The notes below the pieces were generated by a model, which saw only the letters and a program-made list of their open reading frames with translations, searched no databases and was not told the origin of the DNA. 64,000 nucleotides of DNA, taken from CAJCIY01 sp964245825. Its GTDB lineage: Bacteria > Actinomycetota > Actinomycetes > Mycobacteriales > CAJCIY01. The DNA is taken from contig CAXTNT010000010.1 in assembly GCA_964245825.1 (NCBI GenBank), positions 75,776 to 139,775 on the forward strand, given 5' to 3'. Positions 33,664-42,608 of the stretch are shown here, piece by piece. Numbering within the stretch: position 1 is the first letter of the stretch; every line of letters starts with the position of its first letter. A program made the position numbers and the translations under genes.

Positions 33664-35031
33664 TCAGGGTGGTGGCTGGGCGGTGATGGTGCCGTCGGGG
33701 GCGCGGGTGAGGGTCCAGTGGTGGTCGTGGACGGTGGTGTGGTGCCGGCCGCACAACAGGACCAGGTTGCGGACGTCGGTGTTGCCGCCTCGGGACCAGG
33801 AGGTGAGGTGGTGGGCGTCGCACCACTCCGGGGGGCGGTCGCAGCCTGGAAAGACACAACCGCGGTCTCGCACGGCGAGCGCCTTGCGCTGGCCGGGGGC
33901 GACGAGGCGTTGGCTGCGGCTGGCGTCGAGGATCTCGACGGGGAGTCCGCCGAGCGCGGGTGCGACCCGTCGCAGCGCAGCGCGGACCGCGGGGTGGTCG
34001 AGCGCGATGCCCGCCGCGCTGGCGCCGCCTTCGGCTGCGGGGGTGCTGGTGATGATGGTGCTGATGCGGGCGTCGCAGCCGATCCGCTCGATGGCGTCGC
34101 GGCTGAGGCTGGTGCCATCGGTGAGCCAGCCCCCTCCCGCGCGGGCACCCTCGCCACCTGCGCCTCGGGCGTCCGCGCCGCAGCCGTCCGTGCCGCTCCG
34201 CTCGCGGGCGAGGAGGGTGTCGAGGTCGACCAGGACGGTGAGCTGCGGGCGCTGACCGCCGTGGCTCGGCAGCTGGTCAGTACGCAGGAGGAGGTTGGCC
34301 GCTTCTTCGAGGGCGTCGGCCCGCCGCTGCGCCGCCGACCGCGTATCCACGTCACCATCGGGGCTGGGGCGCAGCACAGCCAACGGTTCGAGGACGGTGT
34401 GTAGGGCTGCGCCGGCTTCGGGGGTGAGCATCGCGTCCAAGGCCCACATGTCGCCGCAGCGGGAGAGGTGCAGGCGACGGCCGGCGTCGGCTACGGCGCG
34501 CCGGGCGGCGACTGGGTCGTCGGCGCCGCCGACGTGCAGCGCTTCGGCGTGGTCCGCGACCTGCGTGGCGACCTGTGCGGTGACGTCGACGGGGAGGTCG
34601 AGCGCGGCCTTGGCGATCAGCGGTTCCGCGGTGTCGAACGCGGCTGCTGTCAGTGTGCCGGTGGCGCGGGCGATGACCCGGGCGTGCCCGACCGTGAGCA
34701 TGTCGGCCGCCAACAGCTCGGCGGTGGTGGTCAGTGGTCGGAGCGGGTCGGTGTGCAGGCGGCGAGCGAGGTGCAGGTCAGCGGCCAGCACACGACCGGA
34801 TGCGCCGGTGCGGCGGCGGACCCAGGCCGCCGTGGACGCGGACCCGTCCACCGCCGCAGCCCCGGAGGAGTCGAACGCCGCCAGCAGCTGCAGGCCGACG
34901 ATTTCGAGCTTTTCGATCAGAGCGCGGACGGTCAGGTAGTCGTCCCCGGCTGCTGCGCTACCCGGGCCCGGCAGCTCCAGCGTTGCTAACCCCGTTTCCG
35001 CCCGGGACGCCAGCTCAGCGATCGAACACAT
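33664..35031 (-). CDS. DUF222/13E12-type HNH endonuclease
   Basis: 455 residues, typical for the 13E12 repeat family. The DUF222 region covers about residues 20-290 (helical, with LTVGHARVIARATGTLTA and AQRRADALEEAANLLLRTD). The HNH domain follows near residues 400-445: RDRGCVFPGCDRPPEWCDAH, HLTSWSRGGNTDVRNLVLLC and GRHHTTVHDHHW, with the zinc cysteines and the catalytic His pair. A Gly-rich spacer sits in between. Its own substrate DNA is unknown. A perfect LexA-type box covers the start codon, so it should be induced by DNA damage, as reported for several mycobacterial 13E12 genes. Confidence 0.9.
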   Translation of the reverse strand: MCSIAELASRAETGLATLELPGPGSAAAGDDYLTVRALIEKLEIVGLQLLAAFDSSGAAAVDGSASTAAWVRRRTGASGRVLAADLHLARRLHTDPLRPLTTTAELLAADMLTVGHARVIARATGTLTAAAFDTAEPLIAKAALDLPVDVTAQVATQVADHAEALHVGGADDPVAARRAVADAGRRLHLSRCGDMWALDAMLTPEAGAALHTVLEPLAVLRPSPDGDVDTRSAAQRRADALEEAANLLLRTDQLPSHGGQRPQLTVLVDLDTLLARERSGTDGCGADARGAGGEGARAGGGWLTDGTSLSRDAIERIGCDARISTIITSTPAAEGGASAAGIALDHPAVRAALRRVAPALGGLPVEILDASRSQRLVAPGQRKALAVRDRGCVFPGCDRPPEWCDAHHLTSWSRGGNTDVRNLVLLCGRHHTTVHDHHWTLTRAPDGTITAQPPP

Positions 35032-35037
35032 GTTCGA
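35022..35037. promoter_or_regulatory. LexA SOS box over the HNH gene start codon
   Basis: TCGAACACATGTTCGA is a perfect 16-bp palindrome matching the actinobacterial/Bacillus-type LexA consensus TCGAAC-N4-GTTCGA. It spans from 6 bases before to 10 bases into the HNH gene (start codon at 35031-35029, minus strand). Bound LexA would block transcription through or into the start. It is the only such match I found in the window. Confidence 0.85.
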
Positions 35038-35143
35038 ATCGTACCAGTCTCATGCCCTCAGATCAACAAGACTGCCTGCAAACATTGAGGGATCGCGCAT
35101 CGAACCTCCTGGCATACATGGCTGTCACCGCGTGAGTCCGTCC

Positions 35144-35228
35144 GTGCACAACGTCGAGCAACCGGTCCTTGTGCACAACATTCGCGGCGATGTCTGTGTA
35201 CAAGGTCCAATGGCTTGACGTTGTGCAC
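35144..35228. repeat. Inverted GTGCACAACGTC repeats in the HNH/MFS gap
   Basis: GTGCACAACGTC at 35144-35155 recurs inverted as GACGTTGTGCAC at 35217-35228, with a further GTGCACAAC at 35171-35179. Read on the minus strand, the right arm continues as GTGCACAACGTCAAGCCATT, nearly the same as the start of the 53-bp repeats at 62611 and 62664. The 214-base gap 35032-35245 holds no gene. Confidence 0.7.
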
Positions 35229-35245
35229 AGAGCGCCGGTGATACG

Positions 35246-36520
35246 TCAGACGGGGGCCCGGTACCGGCGGAAGGACGGGACCAGCACCGCGACCAAGGCG
35301 ATGCCCACGAGGCAGGCGAGCCCCCCGGACACGACCGAGAACTGCAGGCCGATCGTCGCGACGGAGCCCGACTCGAGGTCGCCCAGCCGTGGGCCGCCGG
35401 CGACCACGACGATGAACACACCCTGCATCCGACCCTGCAGCTCATCCGGCGCAGCCAGCTGCAGGATCGTCGAACGGAAGACCGCGCTGACCATGTCCGC
35501 GGCGCCCGCGGCCGCCAGGAACAGCACGCCGACCCAGAGCGTCGTCGTCAGCCCGAAGCCGGTGATCGCCAGCCCCCAGACGACGATGGCGAGCAGCACG
35601 GCCAGCCCCTGGCGGCGTACGCGGCCGAACCACCCGCCACCGAGCGCCCCCAGCAGCGCACCGGCAGCGACCGCCGCGTAGAGGATGCCGACCGCACCGG
35701 ACCCGGCGTGGAAGCGGTTCTCGGCCAGCGCCGGGAACAGCGCCCGCGGCATCCCGAAGATCATCGCGATGATGTCCGCGACGAACGTCGTCAGCACGAC
35801 CGGCTGCGTACGCAGGAACCGCATGCCCTCGAGCAGCGAGCCGAAGCCTGCGCGGGTGGCGTTCTCACCCGCCGGCATCGGCCGCAGCCGTACCAGGGCG
35901 TACGCGGACCCGACGAAGCTGAGCACGTCGACGAAGTAGGCCAGCCCCACGCCGCTGACCGCGATGAACAGGCCGGCCAGGAGCGGGCCCGCGGTCTGCG
36001 CGACGTTGAACGAGATCTGCGACAGCGCGTTGGCGGGTGCGACCTGCTCGGGGCGCAGCAACCGCGGGATGAACGCCCGACGCGCCGGCGAGTCCACCCC
36101 CATCAGCAGCGACTGGAACGCGACCACCACGTACAGCACCCAGACCGCGTCGGCGTGGGTGAGCGCGTTGGCCAGCAGCGCGGAGGAGGCGAGCGTGAAC
36201 CCGATGCTCGTGCAGAACGCGAGCTTGCGGCGGTCGACGGCGTCCACGAGCGTGGCGCCGAGCAGCCCGCTGGCGATGAGCGGGAACAGCGCCACGAGAC
36301 CCAGCAGCCCCACGTCGAACGAGCTGCGGGTGAGGGCGTACACCTGCACGGGCACCGCGACCAGCGTGATCTGGGTGCCGAGCAGGCTGACGGTCTGACC
36401 AGCCCAGAGGCGTCGGTACTCGGGCGACTCGCGGAGCGGGGCGGTGTCGACGGCCAGGTGGCGGAGGCGGGTGCGCCGCGAGACCGGCCCGGTGACCTCT
36501 TCCTGTCCTTCGGCCGTCAC
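35246..36520 (-). CDS. MFS transporter (enterobactin exporter EntS/tetracycline-like family)
   Basis: 424 residues with 12 transmembrane segments. The N-terminus has LRESPEYRRLWAGQTVSLLG, the opening of the MFS_3/EntS group; DAVDRRKLAFCTSIGFTLAS holds the loop 2-3 signature, and DSPARRAFIPRLLRPEQVAP the characteristic loop 4-5 block. GRMQGVFIVVVAGGPRLGDL is the C-half equivalent. Members export siderophores or drugs. The start is the only good GTG before the first helix. It is a single-gene unit whose 3' end faces the repeat-bearing gap. Confidence 0.85.
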   Translation of the reverse strand: MTAEGQEEVTGPVSRRTRLRHLAVDTAPLRESPEYRRLWAGQTVSLLGTQITLVAVPVQVYALTRSSFDVGLLGLVALFPLIASGLLGATLVDAVDRRKLAFCTSIGFTLASSALLANALTHADAVWVLYVVVAFQSLLMGVDSPARRAFIPRLLRPEQVAPANALSQISFNVAQTAGPLLAGLFIAVSGVGLAYFVDVLSFVGSAYALVRLRPMPAGENATRAGFGSLLEGMRFLRTQPVVLTTFVADIIAMIFGMPRALFPALAENRFHAGSGAVGILYAAVAAGALLGALGGGWFGRVRRQGLAVLLAIVVWGLAITGFGLTTTLWVGVLFLAAAGAADMVSAVFRSTILQLAAPDELQGRMQGVFIVVVAGGPRLGDLESGSVATIGLQFSVVSGGLACLVGIALVAVLVPSFRRYRAPV

Positions 36521-36566
36521 TGCGAGGATCTTACGTAAGCCACCTGCCGAAGGTTGCCTCGCGCGG

Positions 36567-37202
36567 CTACGGGTTGAGCCGCTCGAGCAGCCACCCACCG
36601 TCGGTCGCGGTGCCGGGCGTCCCGTCGGCGCGGCGGTAACGGAACCGGTCGTGCAGCCGATCCCGGCGCCCCCACCAGAACTCGACCGTGATCGGCAGCA
36701 CCCGGAACCCGCCCCAAAAGTCGGGGACGGGGACCGGACCGTCGCCACCGAACCGCTCGTCCAGCGCCTGCCACTCCCGCTCGAGCGTCGCGCGGTCGGC
36801 GACCGGCTGCGACTGCCGGGAAGCCCAGGCGCTCACCTGCGAGCCGCGCGGGCGGCTGGTCACGTACGCGACGGTCTCCGCTCGACTTACCTGCTCCACG
36901 TCCCCCACGACGCAGACCTGCCGGTGCAACGTGAGGTACGGCAGCACCAGCGCCGCCCGCGGGTTGGCCGCCAGCTCCCGGCCCTTGCGCGAATCCAGGT
37001 TGGTGAAGAAGACGATGCCGCGGTCGTCGACCCCCTTGCGCAGCACCGTGCGTACCGACGGCCGACCGGCGGCGTCGGCGGTCGCGAGCTGCATGGCGGT
37101 CGGCTCGTCGACGCCCTCGGCCTCGACCTGCGCGAGCAACCGCGCCAGCTCGCCTCGCCAGGTCGGCGCGAGGTCGGTGGCGTGCACAGGCTCGGAGTTC
37201 AT
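36567..37202 (-). CDS. pdxH: Pyridoxamine 5'-phosphate oxidase
   Basis: 211 residues, the canonical length. PdxH makes pyridoxal phosphate from PNP or PMP with FMN. The blocks are PTAMQLATADAAGRPSVRTV and LRKGVDDRGIVFFTNLDSRK (FMN contacts), GSQVSAWASRQSQPVADRAT, and the C-terminal PITVEFWWGRRDRLHDRFRY with the PLP-binding Arg/His. ATG 37202 gives the usual short N-terminus. It is divergent from citrate synthase (68 bases between starts) and supplies the cofactor for SerC, encoded nearby. Confidence 0.93.
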   Translation of the reverse strand: MNSEPVHATDLAPTWRGELARLLAQVEAEGVDEPTAMQLATADAAGRPSVRTVLRKGVDDRGIVFFTNLDSRKGRELAANPRAALVLPYLTLHRQVCVVGDVEQVSRAETVAYVTSRPRGSQVSAWASRQSQPVADRATLEREWQALDERFGGDGPVPVPDFWGGFRVLPITVEFWWGRRDRLHDRFRYRRADGTPGTATDGGWLLERLNP

Positions 37203-37270
37203 GCGTCCGGCCTTCCCCCGTGCCCGCCGTCCACGCGGTGCGCGATGATGGCGGACATGGACTTCTGCGC

Positions 37271-38371
37271 ATGACCGCACCCGTGGACAGGGACCCGGAC
37301 TTCGTCCCCGGCCTCGAGGGCGTCGTGGCCTTCGAGTCGGAGATCGCCGAGCCCGACCGGGCCGGCGGTGCGCTGCGCTACCGGGGCGTCGACATCGAGG
37401 AGCTCGTCGGGCACCGCGACTACGCGCAGGTGTGGGGTCTGCTCGTGGACGGCGCGTTCTTCCCCGGCCTGCCGCCGGCCGAGCCGTTCCCGGTGCCGGT
37501 GCACTCCGGCGACATCCGCGTCGACGTCCAGTCCGCGCTGGCGATGCTCGCCCCCTACTGGGGCTTCGGACAGCTCATCGACATCAGCGACGCGCAGGCC
37601 CGGGACGACCTCGCCCGGGCCTCGGTCATGGCGCTGTCGTACGTGGCCCAGGCCGCCCGCGGCCCGGCGCACCCCGCCGTACCGCAGAAGCTGGTCGACC
37701 AGGCGACGACCATCACCGAGCGGTTCCTCACCCGCTGGCGCGGCGAACCGGACCCGGCACACGTGGCGGCGATCGACGCGTACTGGATCTCCGCGGCCGA
37801 GCACGGCGCCAACGCCTCGACCTTCACCGCGCGGGTCGTCGCCTCCACCGGCGCCGACGTCGCAGCCTGCCTGTCCTCGGCCGTCGGCTCGCTCTCGGGC
37901 CCGCTGCACGGCGGCGCCCCCTCGCGGGTGCTCGCGATGCTCGACGCGGTCGAGGAGAGCGGTGACGCGGACCGCTGGGTGCGCGCGGCGCTCGACCGGG
38001 GCGAGCGGCTGATGGGGTTCGGGCACCGCGTCTACCGCGCCGAGGACCCGCGTGCGCGGGTGCTGCGGCGCACGGCTGCCGCGTTGGGGGCGCGCCGGTA
38101 CGAGGTCGCCGAGGCACTGGAGAAGGCAGCCGTCGCGGAGCTGACCGCGCGCAAGCCGGACCGCCCGCTCCGTACCAACGTGGAGTTCTGGTCGGCCGTC
38201 GTGCTCGACTACGCCGAGGTGCCGGCGTCGATGTTCACCTCGATGTTCACGTGTGCGCGGACGGCCGGCTGGTCGGCGCACATCCTGGAGCAGAAGAAAC
38301 TCGGCAAGCTGATCCGGCCCGCCGCCCGGTACGTGGGTCCCGGTCCGCGGCCGGTGTCCGACATCCACTAG
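37271..38371 (+). CDS. Citrate synthase (type II-like, actinobacterial second enzyme)
   Basis: 366 residues. Condenses oxaloacetate and acetyl-CoA to citrate (or a methylcitrate-type reaction). GPLHGGAPSRVLAML and MGFGHRVYRAEDPRARVLR contain the two catalytic His regions, and the catalytic Asp region is replaced by the block FTCARTAGWSAHILEQKK with Arg/His contacts. LRYRGVDIEELVG is the N-terminal signature of this short citrate synthase group (citA-like in mycobacteria). ATG 37271 is chosen over an upstream in-frame start that would overlap the promoter space of pdxH. Confidence 0.9.
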   Translation: MTAPVDRDPDFVPGLEGVVAFESEIAEPDRAGGALRYRGVDIEELVGHRDYAQVWGLLVDGAFFPGLPPAEPFPVPVHSGDIRVDVQSALAMLAPYWGFGQLIDISDAQARDDLARASVMALSYVAQAARGPAHPAVPQKLVDQATTITERFLTRWRGEPDPAHVAAIDAYWISAAEHGANASTFTARVVASTGADVAACLSSAVGSLSGPLHGGAPSRVLAMLDAVEESGDADRWVRAALDRGERLMGFGHRVYRAEDPRARVLRRTAAALGARRYEVAEALEKAAVAELTARKPDRPLRTNVEFWSAVVLDYAEVPASMFTSMFTCARTAGWSAHILEQKKLGKLIRPAARYVGPGPRPVSDIH

Positions 38372-38407
38372 TCGAATACCCCTGTCCCACAAGCCTTTTG
38401 GAGTGCT

Positions 38408-39523
38408 GTGCCCGACATCGTGATCCCCGCCGACCTGCTGCCCGCCGACGGGCGCTTCGGCTCCGGCCCGTCCAAGATCCGCCCCGAGGCGGTGTCGGCG
38501 CTGGCGGCGGTCGGCGGCTCGTACCTCGGCACCTCCCACCGCCAGAAGACCGTCAAGTCCGTGGTGGGCGGGCTGCGAGCCGGGCTCGCCTCCCTGTTCT
38601 CGCTGCCCGACGGGTACGAGGTCGTGCTCGGCAACGGCGGCGCCACCGAGTTCTGGGACATCGCCACCTTCGGCCTGATCCGGGAGCGTTCGCAGCACCT
38701 GTCCTTCGGTGAGTTCTCCTCGAAGTTCGCCGCGGCGGCCGAGTCGGCGCCGTTCATCGCCTCGCCGACGATCATCACGGCCGAGCCCGGCGACCACCCG
38801 GTGACCAAGCCCGAGGACGGCGTCGACGCGTACGCGCTGACCCACAACGAGACCTCGACCGGCGTCATGATGCCGATCGCGCGGACGGGCGGCGACGAGG
38901 CGCTGACCCTGGTCGACGCGACGTCGGGCGCCGGCGGCCTGCCGGTGACCGCCGCGGACTTCGACGTCTACTACTTTTCGCCGCAGAAGTGCTTCGCCTC
39001 GGACGGCGGCCTGTGGATCGGGCTGTTCTCTCCCCGCGCCGTGGCGCGGGTGGCGGAGATCGCCGAGTCCGGCCGGTGGGTGCCCGCGTCGTACTCGCTG
39101 CCGATCGCGCTGGACAACTCGCGACTCGACCAGACGTACAACACCCCGTCGCTCGCGACGATCTTTCTGATGGAGCAGCAGGTCTCGTGGCTGAACGAGC
39201 AGGGCGGCCTCGAGTGGGCAGTGGCGCGGACGGCGGAGTCGTCGGGGATCCTGTACGACTGGGCCGAGGCGTCGCCGTACGCGACCCCGTTCGTGACCGA
39301 CCCGGCGAAGCGGTCTGCGGTGGTGGGCACGATCGACCTCGCCGCGGAGATCGACGCCGCCGCGGTGGCCAAGGCGCTGCGGGCGAACGGCGTCGTGGAC
39401 ACCGAGCCGTACCGCAAGCTGGGCCGCAATCAGCTGCGGATCGCGATGTTCCCGGCCGTCGAGCCGTCGGACGTGCGGGCGCTCACCCACTGCATCGACC
39501 ACGTGGTCTCCGCCCTGTCCTGA
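38408..39523 (+). CDS. serC: Phosphoserine aminotransferase
   Basis: 371 residues, the actinobacterial form. Converts 3-phosphohydroxypyruvate to phosphoserine (also used in PLP synthesis in some bacteria). FGSGPSKIRPEAV at the start, GNGGATEFWDIATFG, HNETSTGVMMPI, and YYFSPQKCFASDGGLW with Lys194 as the PLP Schiff base. The C-terminal GRNQLRIAMFPAVEPSDVRA closes the small domain. It starts 36 bases after citrate synthase, so co-transcription is likely. Confidence 0.95.
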   Translation: MPDIVIPADLLPADGRFGSGPSKIRPEAVSALAAVGGSYLGTSHRQKTVKSVVGGLRAGLASLFSLPDGYEVVLGNGGATEFWDIATFGLIRERSQHLSFGEFSSKFAAAAESAPFIASPTIITAEPGDHPVTKPEDGVDAYALTHNETSTGVMMPIARTGGDEALTLVDATSGAGGLPVTAADFDVYYFSPQKCFASDGGLWIGLFSPRAVARVAEIAESGRWVPASYSLPIALDNSRLDQTYNTPSLATIFLMEQQVSWLNEQGGLEWAVARTAESSGILYDWAEASPYATPFVTDPAKRSAVVGTIDLAAEIDAAAVAKALRANGVVDTEPYRKLGRNQLRIAMFPAVEPSDVRALTHCIDHVVSALS

Positions 39524-39581
39524 CCGGCGTGCTGCCGGCATGCTGCTTCGCTCGCTGCTCAGCGACGGGTACGGTCGGGCG

Positions 39582-39869
39582 GTGGCCGAGGCTGAGCCGA
39601 CCGCGGCCCCCGGGGCGGCGGTCGAGCGCGCGGCCCCGCAGGCGCTGGACGTCGACGGCATCGCCGTGGTGAGCCTGGGGACGGTGCTGTGGGGCATCGC
39701 GCTGGTGGTGGCGATCGCCGTGCACGGTCGGCTCGAGCGACACGGTCACCTCTGGTGGGTGGCGGCCGCGGCGGTCGGCTTCGGGCTCGGCCTGCTCGGC
39801 GTCGCGTACTGCACCCGCCGCCGTCGCCGGCTCGGCGCGGTCGACGGGCGCCCGGCCGAGGCGGGTTGA
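39582..39869 (+). CDS. DUF2530 small membrane protein
   Basis: 95 residues from GTG 39582 (an ATG at 39540 would add 14). Two transmembrane helices: SLGTVLWGIALVVAIAVHG and WWVAAAAVGFGLGLLGVAYC, followed by RRRRR. The pattern (DGIAVVSLGTVLW, then a Gly-rich second helix and an Arg-rich end) fits DUF2530, a family found only in actinobacteria and of unknown function, often near serC. The basic end places the C-terminus in the cytoplasm. Confidence 0.75.
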   Translation: MAEAEPTAAPGAAVERAAPQALDVDGIAVVSLGTVLWGIALVVAIAVHGRLERHGHLWWVAAAAVGFGLGLLGVAYCTRRRRRLGAVDGRPAEAG

Positions 39870-39924
39870 CGCTCATTCCGGCCGCTCCCGAGAACCACGC
39901 GAGGCCCGGCGGCGGGGCTGACAC

Positions 39925-42579
39925 TCAGTCCAGTCCGGCCTCGAGCAGCAGCCGGGGCAGGTCGGCGGGGTCCGCGGCCAGCAGGTGGCGGCTCGGCCAC
40001 GCCCCGGCGGCCCACGCGATGCCCGCCGCGAGACCCTCGTCGGTGGCGTAGAGCGTGCCCGCGTACCAGCGCCAGGGCAGCGCCACGCCATCCTGAACCA
40101 GCTTGGTACACCGCCGGTACGCCGCCGGAGCATCCGGCACGAGAGCCGAGAAGCGCTGCGGCACAGCGGTTTCCAGGCCGTCGTGCTCGGGCGCGCCGAC
40201 GCCGCCGGTGAGCAGGTCGAGGTCCAGCAGGTCCGCGACAGCCCGCGCCCGCCGAACCGGGACCACGAGCGGTGCGCGATCGCCGAGCAGGGGCAGCAGA
40301 TCGGGGACGTCGACCACCACCGCCCGCGGCGAGACGGCGCCGAGCGAGTCCCGGACGGCCAGCGGCGGGTCGGGGGCGTCCTCGTCGCCGGACCAGCGCT
40401 CGGCGGCGGCCAGGTAGATCGCCCGGGCGCGCGCAGCCGTCACCGCGCGATCGGCGTCGCCGAGCCGGTCGAGCAGGTCCCCGGTCGCCTCGGGGTCGGC
40501 GAGCACGTCCGCCAGCCGCGTGCGGACGCCCAGCGCCCGCAGCAGCTCCAGGTCGTACGCCGGGGGGACGGCGTAGAGGCCGTCCAGGTCGCCGGGGAGG
40601 GCGTACTCGCCGGCCGACAAGCCGAGCGCGCCGTGCGTGCCCAGCCACCAGGCGCTGTAGGACGGCGCGTCGACCAGCACGCGGCGCCGGGTGCGGTCGG
40701 CGGCGAGGCCCGCGAGCAGCACCGGCAGATCCGTCGCCAGCTCCAGGTCCCGCAGCACCGTCACCTCGACCGGCGGCGCGCCGAGCAGCGCCGGCCAGTC
40801 CGCCGGCACGTCGGCAACCTCGACCCCCGGCAGATCCAGAACGCCTGCGAGACAAGCTGTCTCGGCCTCCAGCCAGGACGGCGCGGCGAGGCGCGGCAGG
40901 TCCGCCCCGGCACGGTCGAGCAGACCGCCGGCCAGCAGCAGGTCGCCGGCGACCTCCGGCCCGTCCTCGCCCGGCAGCAGCAGGGTCTCCGCCACCCACC
41001 CCGGCGCCTCGCCCGCCGCCCGCACCAGCGCCAGCACGCCGCGGGCGAGCCCGTCGTCGTACTCCTCGGCGTCCTCGGCCGCGGCCCGCAGCGCAGGGTC
41101 GGCCAGCAGGCCGGCGGCGGTGGCCGGCACGGCTCCGAGCCGTTCCAGCAACGGGTGCGCCGCGAGCGGGTGCACGACGCGCAGCGGCAGGCCCGCCACC
41201 TCCGGCGGCAGCGGCTCGTCGGGCAGCAGGGCGCCGCGGCAGCCGGTGACGACCCGCCCGTCGGCCAGCGGCACCGGCAGGCTGCCGAGGGCGTCCCGGT
41301 CCGGCGCGTCGGCGAGCGCCGCGTACACCTCGCGCCACTCCGTGGGCGACCGGCTCCCCTGCCGCAGCAGGTCCACGACGGCGGCGGTGTCGAGGCGGCG
41401 CACTCCCAGCACGGCCAGCGCGGCAGACTTCGACGACGAGGCGTACGACGCCGGCAGCAGTCCGTCCACGGAGTCGGCGAGGAGCGCGGTCACCGCCTCG
41501 GTCGCCGCGCCGAGGTCGAGCAGCTGGAAGCCCGGCAGCACGGGCACTCCCGGCAGGGCCGCCACCAGCGAGGCACGGACGGCCGCGTCGACCTCGTTGG
41601 CCGCGAGACCGGTCGGCACCAGCGGCAGCGGGTCGTCCAACGCCGGCAGCAGTTCGGCGACGACCTCGCCCGCGACGCCCAGCAGCAGGTCGGTCAGCGG
41701 ACCGGGTACGAGCCGCCGCCTGGTCGGCTCCAGTGGCGCCGTCACCGCGAGCACCACCGGCAACGAGATCATCTCGTCGGTCGGCGTCGGCGCACGGAGC
41801 GCCTGCGGCACAGTCAGTGTCGAGGACACGGGGGCGTACGCGGACACCTGCCACTCCGGCCGCTCCTCGGGCGGCCGACCCGCCATCAGGGCCGGGGAGG
41901 CAACCCCCGACCGGGACGCGGACGCCCACCGGCGGCCGTCCAGCACCACCTCGGAACCCGTACGCGCGGCGGTGATCTCACGGTCCTCGACGCGGAGCGA
42001 GGCGAGCCCGGGCAGCACCAGCGGCAGCGTCTCGTCGACCGCCGCGAGCAGCCGGCGCGCGAGCGCGGCGTCGCGCAGCGGCAGCCGGACCACCGTGTCG
42101 TAGCCCGTCGGCACCTCCAGCGGCGGACCCTCGAAGGGCAGCCGCAGGGCGGGGACGTGCCCCCCGCGTGCGGCCAGCTCCTGCTGCAGCGCAGGCACTG
42201 CCGCGACCTCGGCCGTCGTGTCGGCGACCGACCAGCGCACCGACGGCAGTCCCCGCGACCCGATGGACGGTGCGTCGGTGACCGCGAGGACGGCGGCAAA
42301 CCCGACCCCGTACCGGCCGACGGTCGTGCCCGAGCGCTTGGCCGAGGCGCGCAACGTCGACAGCCCGACCACGCCCGCCGCGGTCAGCGGAGCCCCGTCG
42401 TTCGCCGCAACCAGCACGTCGCCGTCGACCCGCAGCCACAGCCGTGAGCCGCCTGCGTCGACGGCGTTCTGGGCGAGCTCCACCACCAGGCGGTCGCGGT
42501 AGCCACCGGTGACGGCGTCGGCCTCGGCGTTCGCGTCCTCGCGGAAGCGGTCAGGGGAGGCGGTCCAGGCGGCGAGCAC
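39925..42579 (-). CDS. Sacsin-like/Hsp90-like GHKL ATPase
   Basis: 884 residues from GTG 42579. The N-terminal domain (about residues 1-200) is a GHKL ATPase: LVVELAQNAVDAG (N box), VAANDGAPLTAAGVVGL (G1), and RSGTTVGRYGVGFAAVLAVT (G2 with the mobile lid). The remaining 650 residues are acidic, Leu/Ala/Pro-rich and lack other known domains, as in actinobacterial sacsin-like proteins annotated as chaperones. The frame continues upstream to CTG 42612, which forms CTGA with the DUF3027 stop and would add IRSRVLAAW-type residues that homologues seem to keep. Role in protein folding is inferred. Confidence 0.8.
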   Translation of the reverse strand: MLAAWTASPDRFREDANAEADAVTGGYRDRLVVELAQNAVDAGGSRLWLRVDGDVLVAANDGAPLTAAGVVGLSTLRASAKRSGTTVGRYGVGFAAVLAVTDAPSIGSRGLPSVRWSVADTTAEVAAVPALQQELAARGGHVPALRLPFEGPPLEVPTGYDTVVRLPLRDAALARRLLAAVDETLPLVLPGLASLRVEDREITAARTGSEVVLDGRRWASASRSGVASPALMAGRPPEERPEWQVSAYAPVSSTLTVPQALRAPTPTDEMISLPVVLAVTAPLEPTRRRLVPGPLTDLLLGVAGEVVAELLPALDDPLPLVPTGLAANEVDAAVRASLVAALPGVPVLPGFQLLDLGAATEAVTALLADSVDGLLPASYASSSKSAALAVLGVRRLDTAAVVDLLRQGSRSPTEWREVYAALADAPDRDALGSLPVPLADGRVVTGCRGALLPDEPLPPEVAGLPLRVVHPLAAHPLLERLGAVPATAAGLLADPALRAAAEDAEEYDDGLARGVLALVRAAGEAPGWVAETLLLPGEDGPEVAGDLLLAGGLLDRAGADLPRLAAPSWLEAETACLAGVLDLPGVEVADVPADWPALLGAPPVEVTVLRDLELATDLPVLLAGLAADRTRRRVLVDAPSYSAWWLGTHGALGLSAGEYALPGDLDGLYAVPPAYDLELLRALGVRTRLADVLADPEATGDLLDRLGDADRAVTAARARAIYLAAAERWSGDEDAPDPPLAVRDSLGAVSPRAVVVDVPDLLPLLGDRAPLVVPVRRARAVADLLDLDLLTGGVGAPEHDGLETAVPQRFSALVPDAPAAYRRCTKLVQDGVALPWRWYAGTLYATDEGLAAGIAWAAGAWPSRHLLAADPADLPRLLLEAGLD

Positions 42580-42608
42580 GCGGGAGCGGATGCCCGCGCA
42601 GTCGTAGG

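Noticed and set aside
35020..35050. GTTCGAATC resembles the T-loop of a tRNA
   Set aside because: No acceptor, D or anticodon stem can be built around it; it is part of the SOS box and the HNH gene start.
39746..42447. Long open frames on both strands opposite the sacsin-like gene
   Set aside because: They are antisense or frame-shadow products of high GC; they are Arg/Gly/Pro-rich with no family features.
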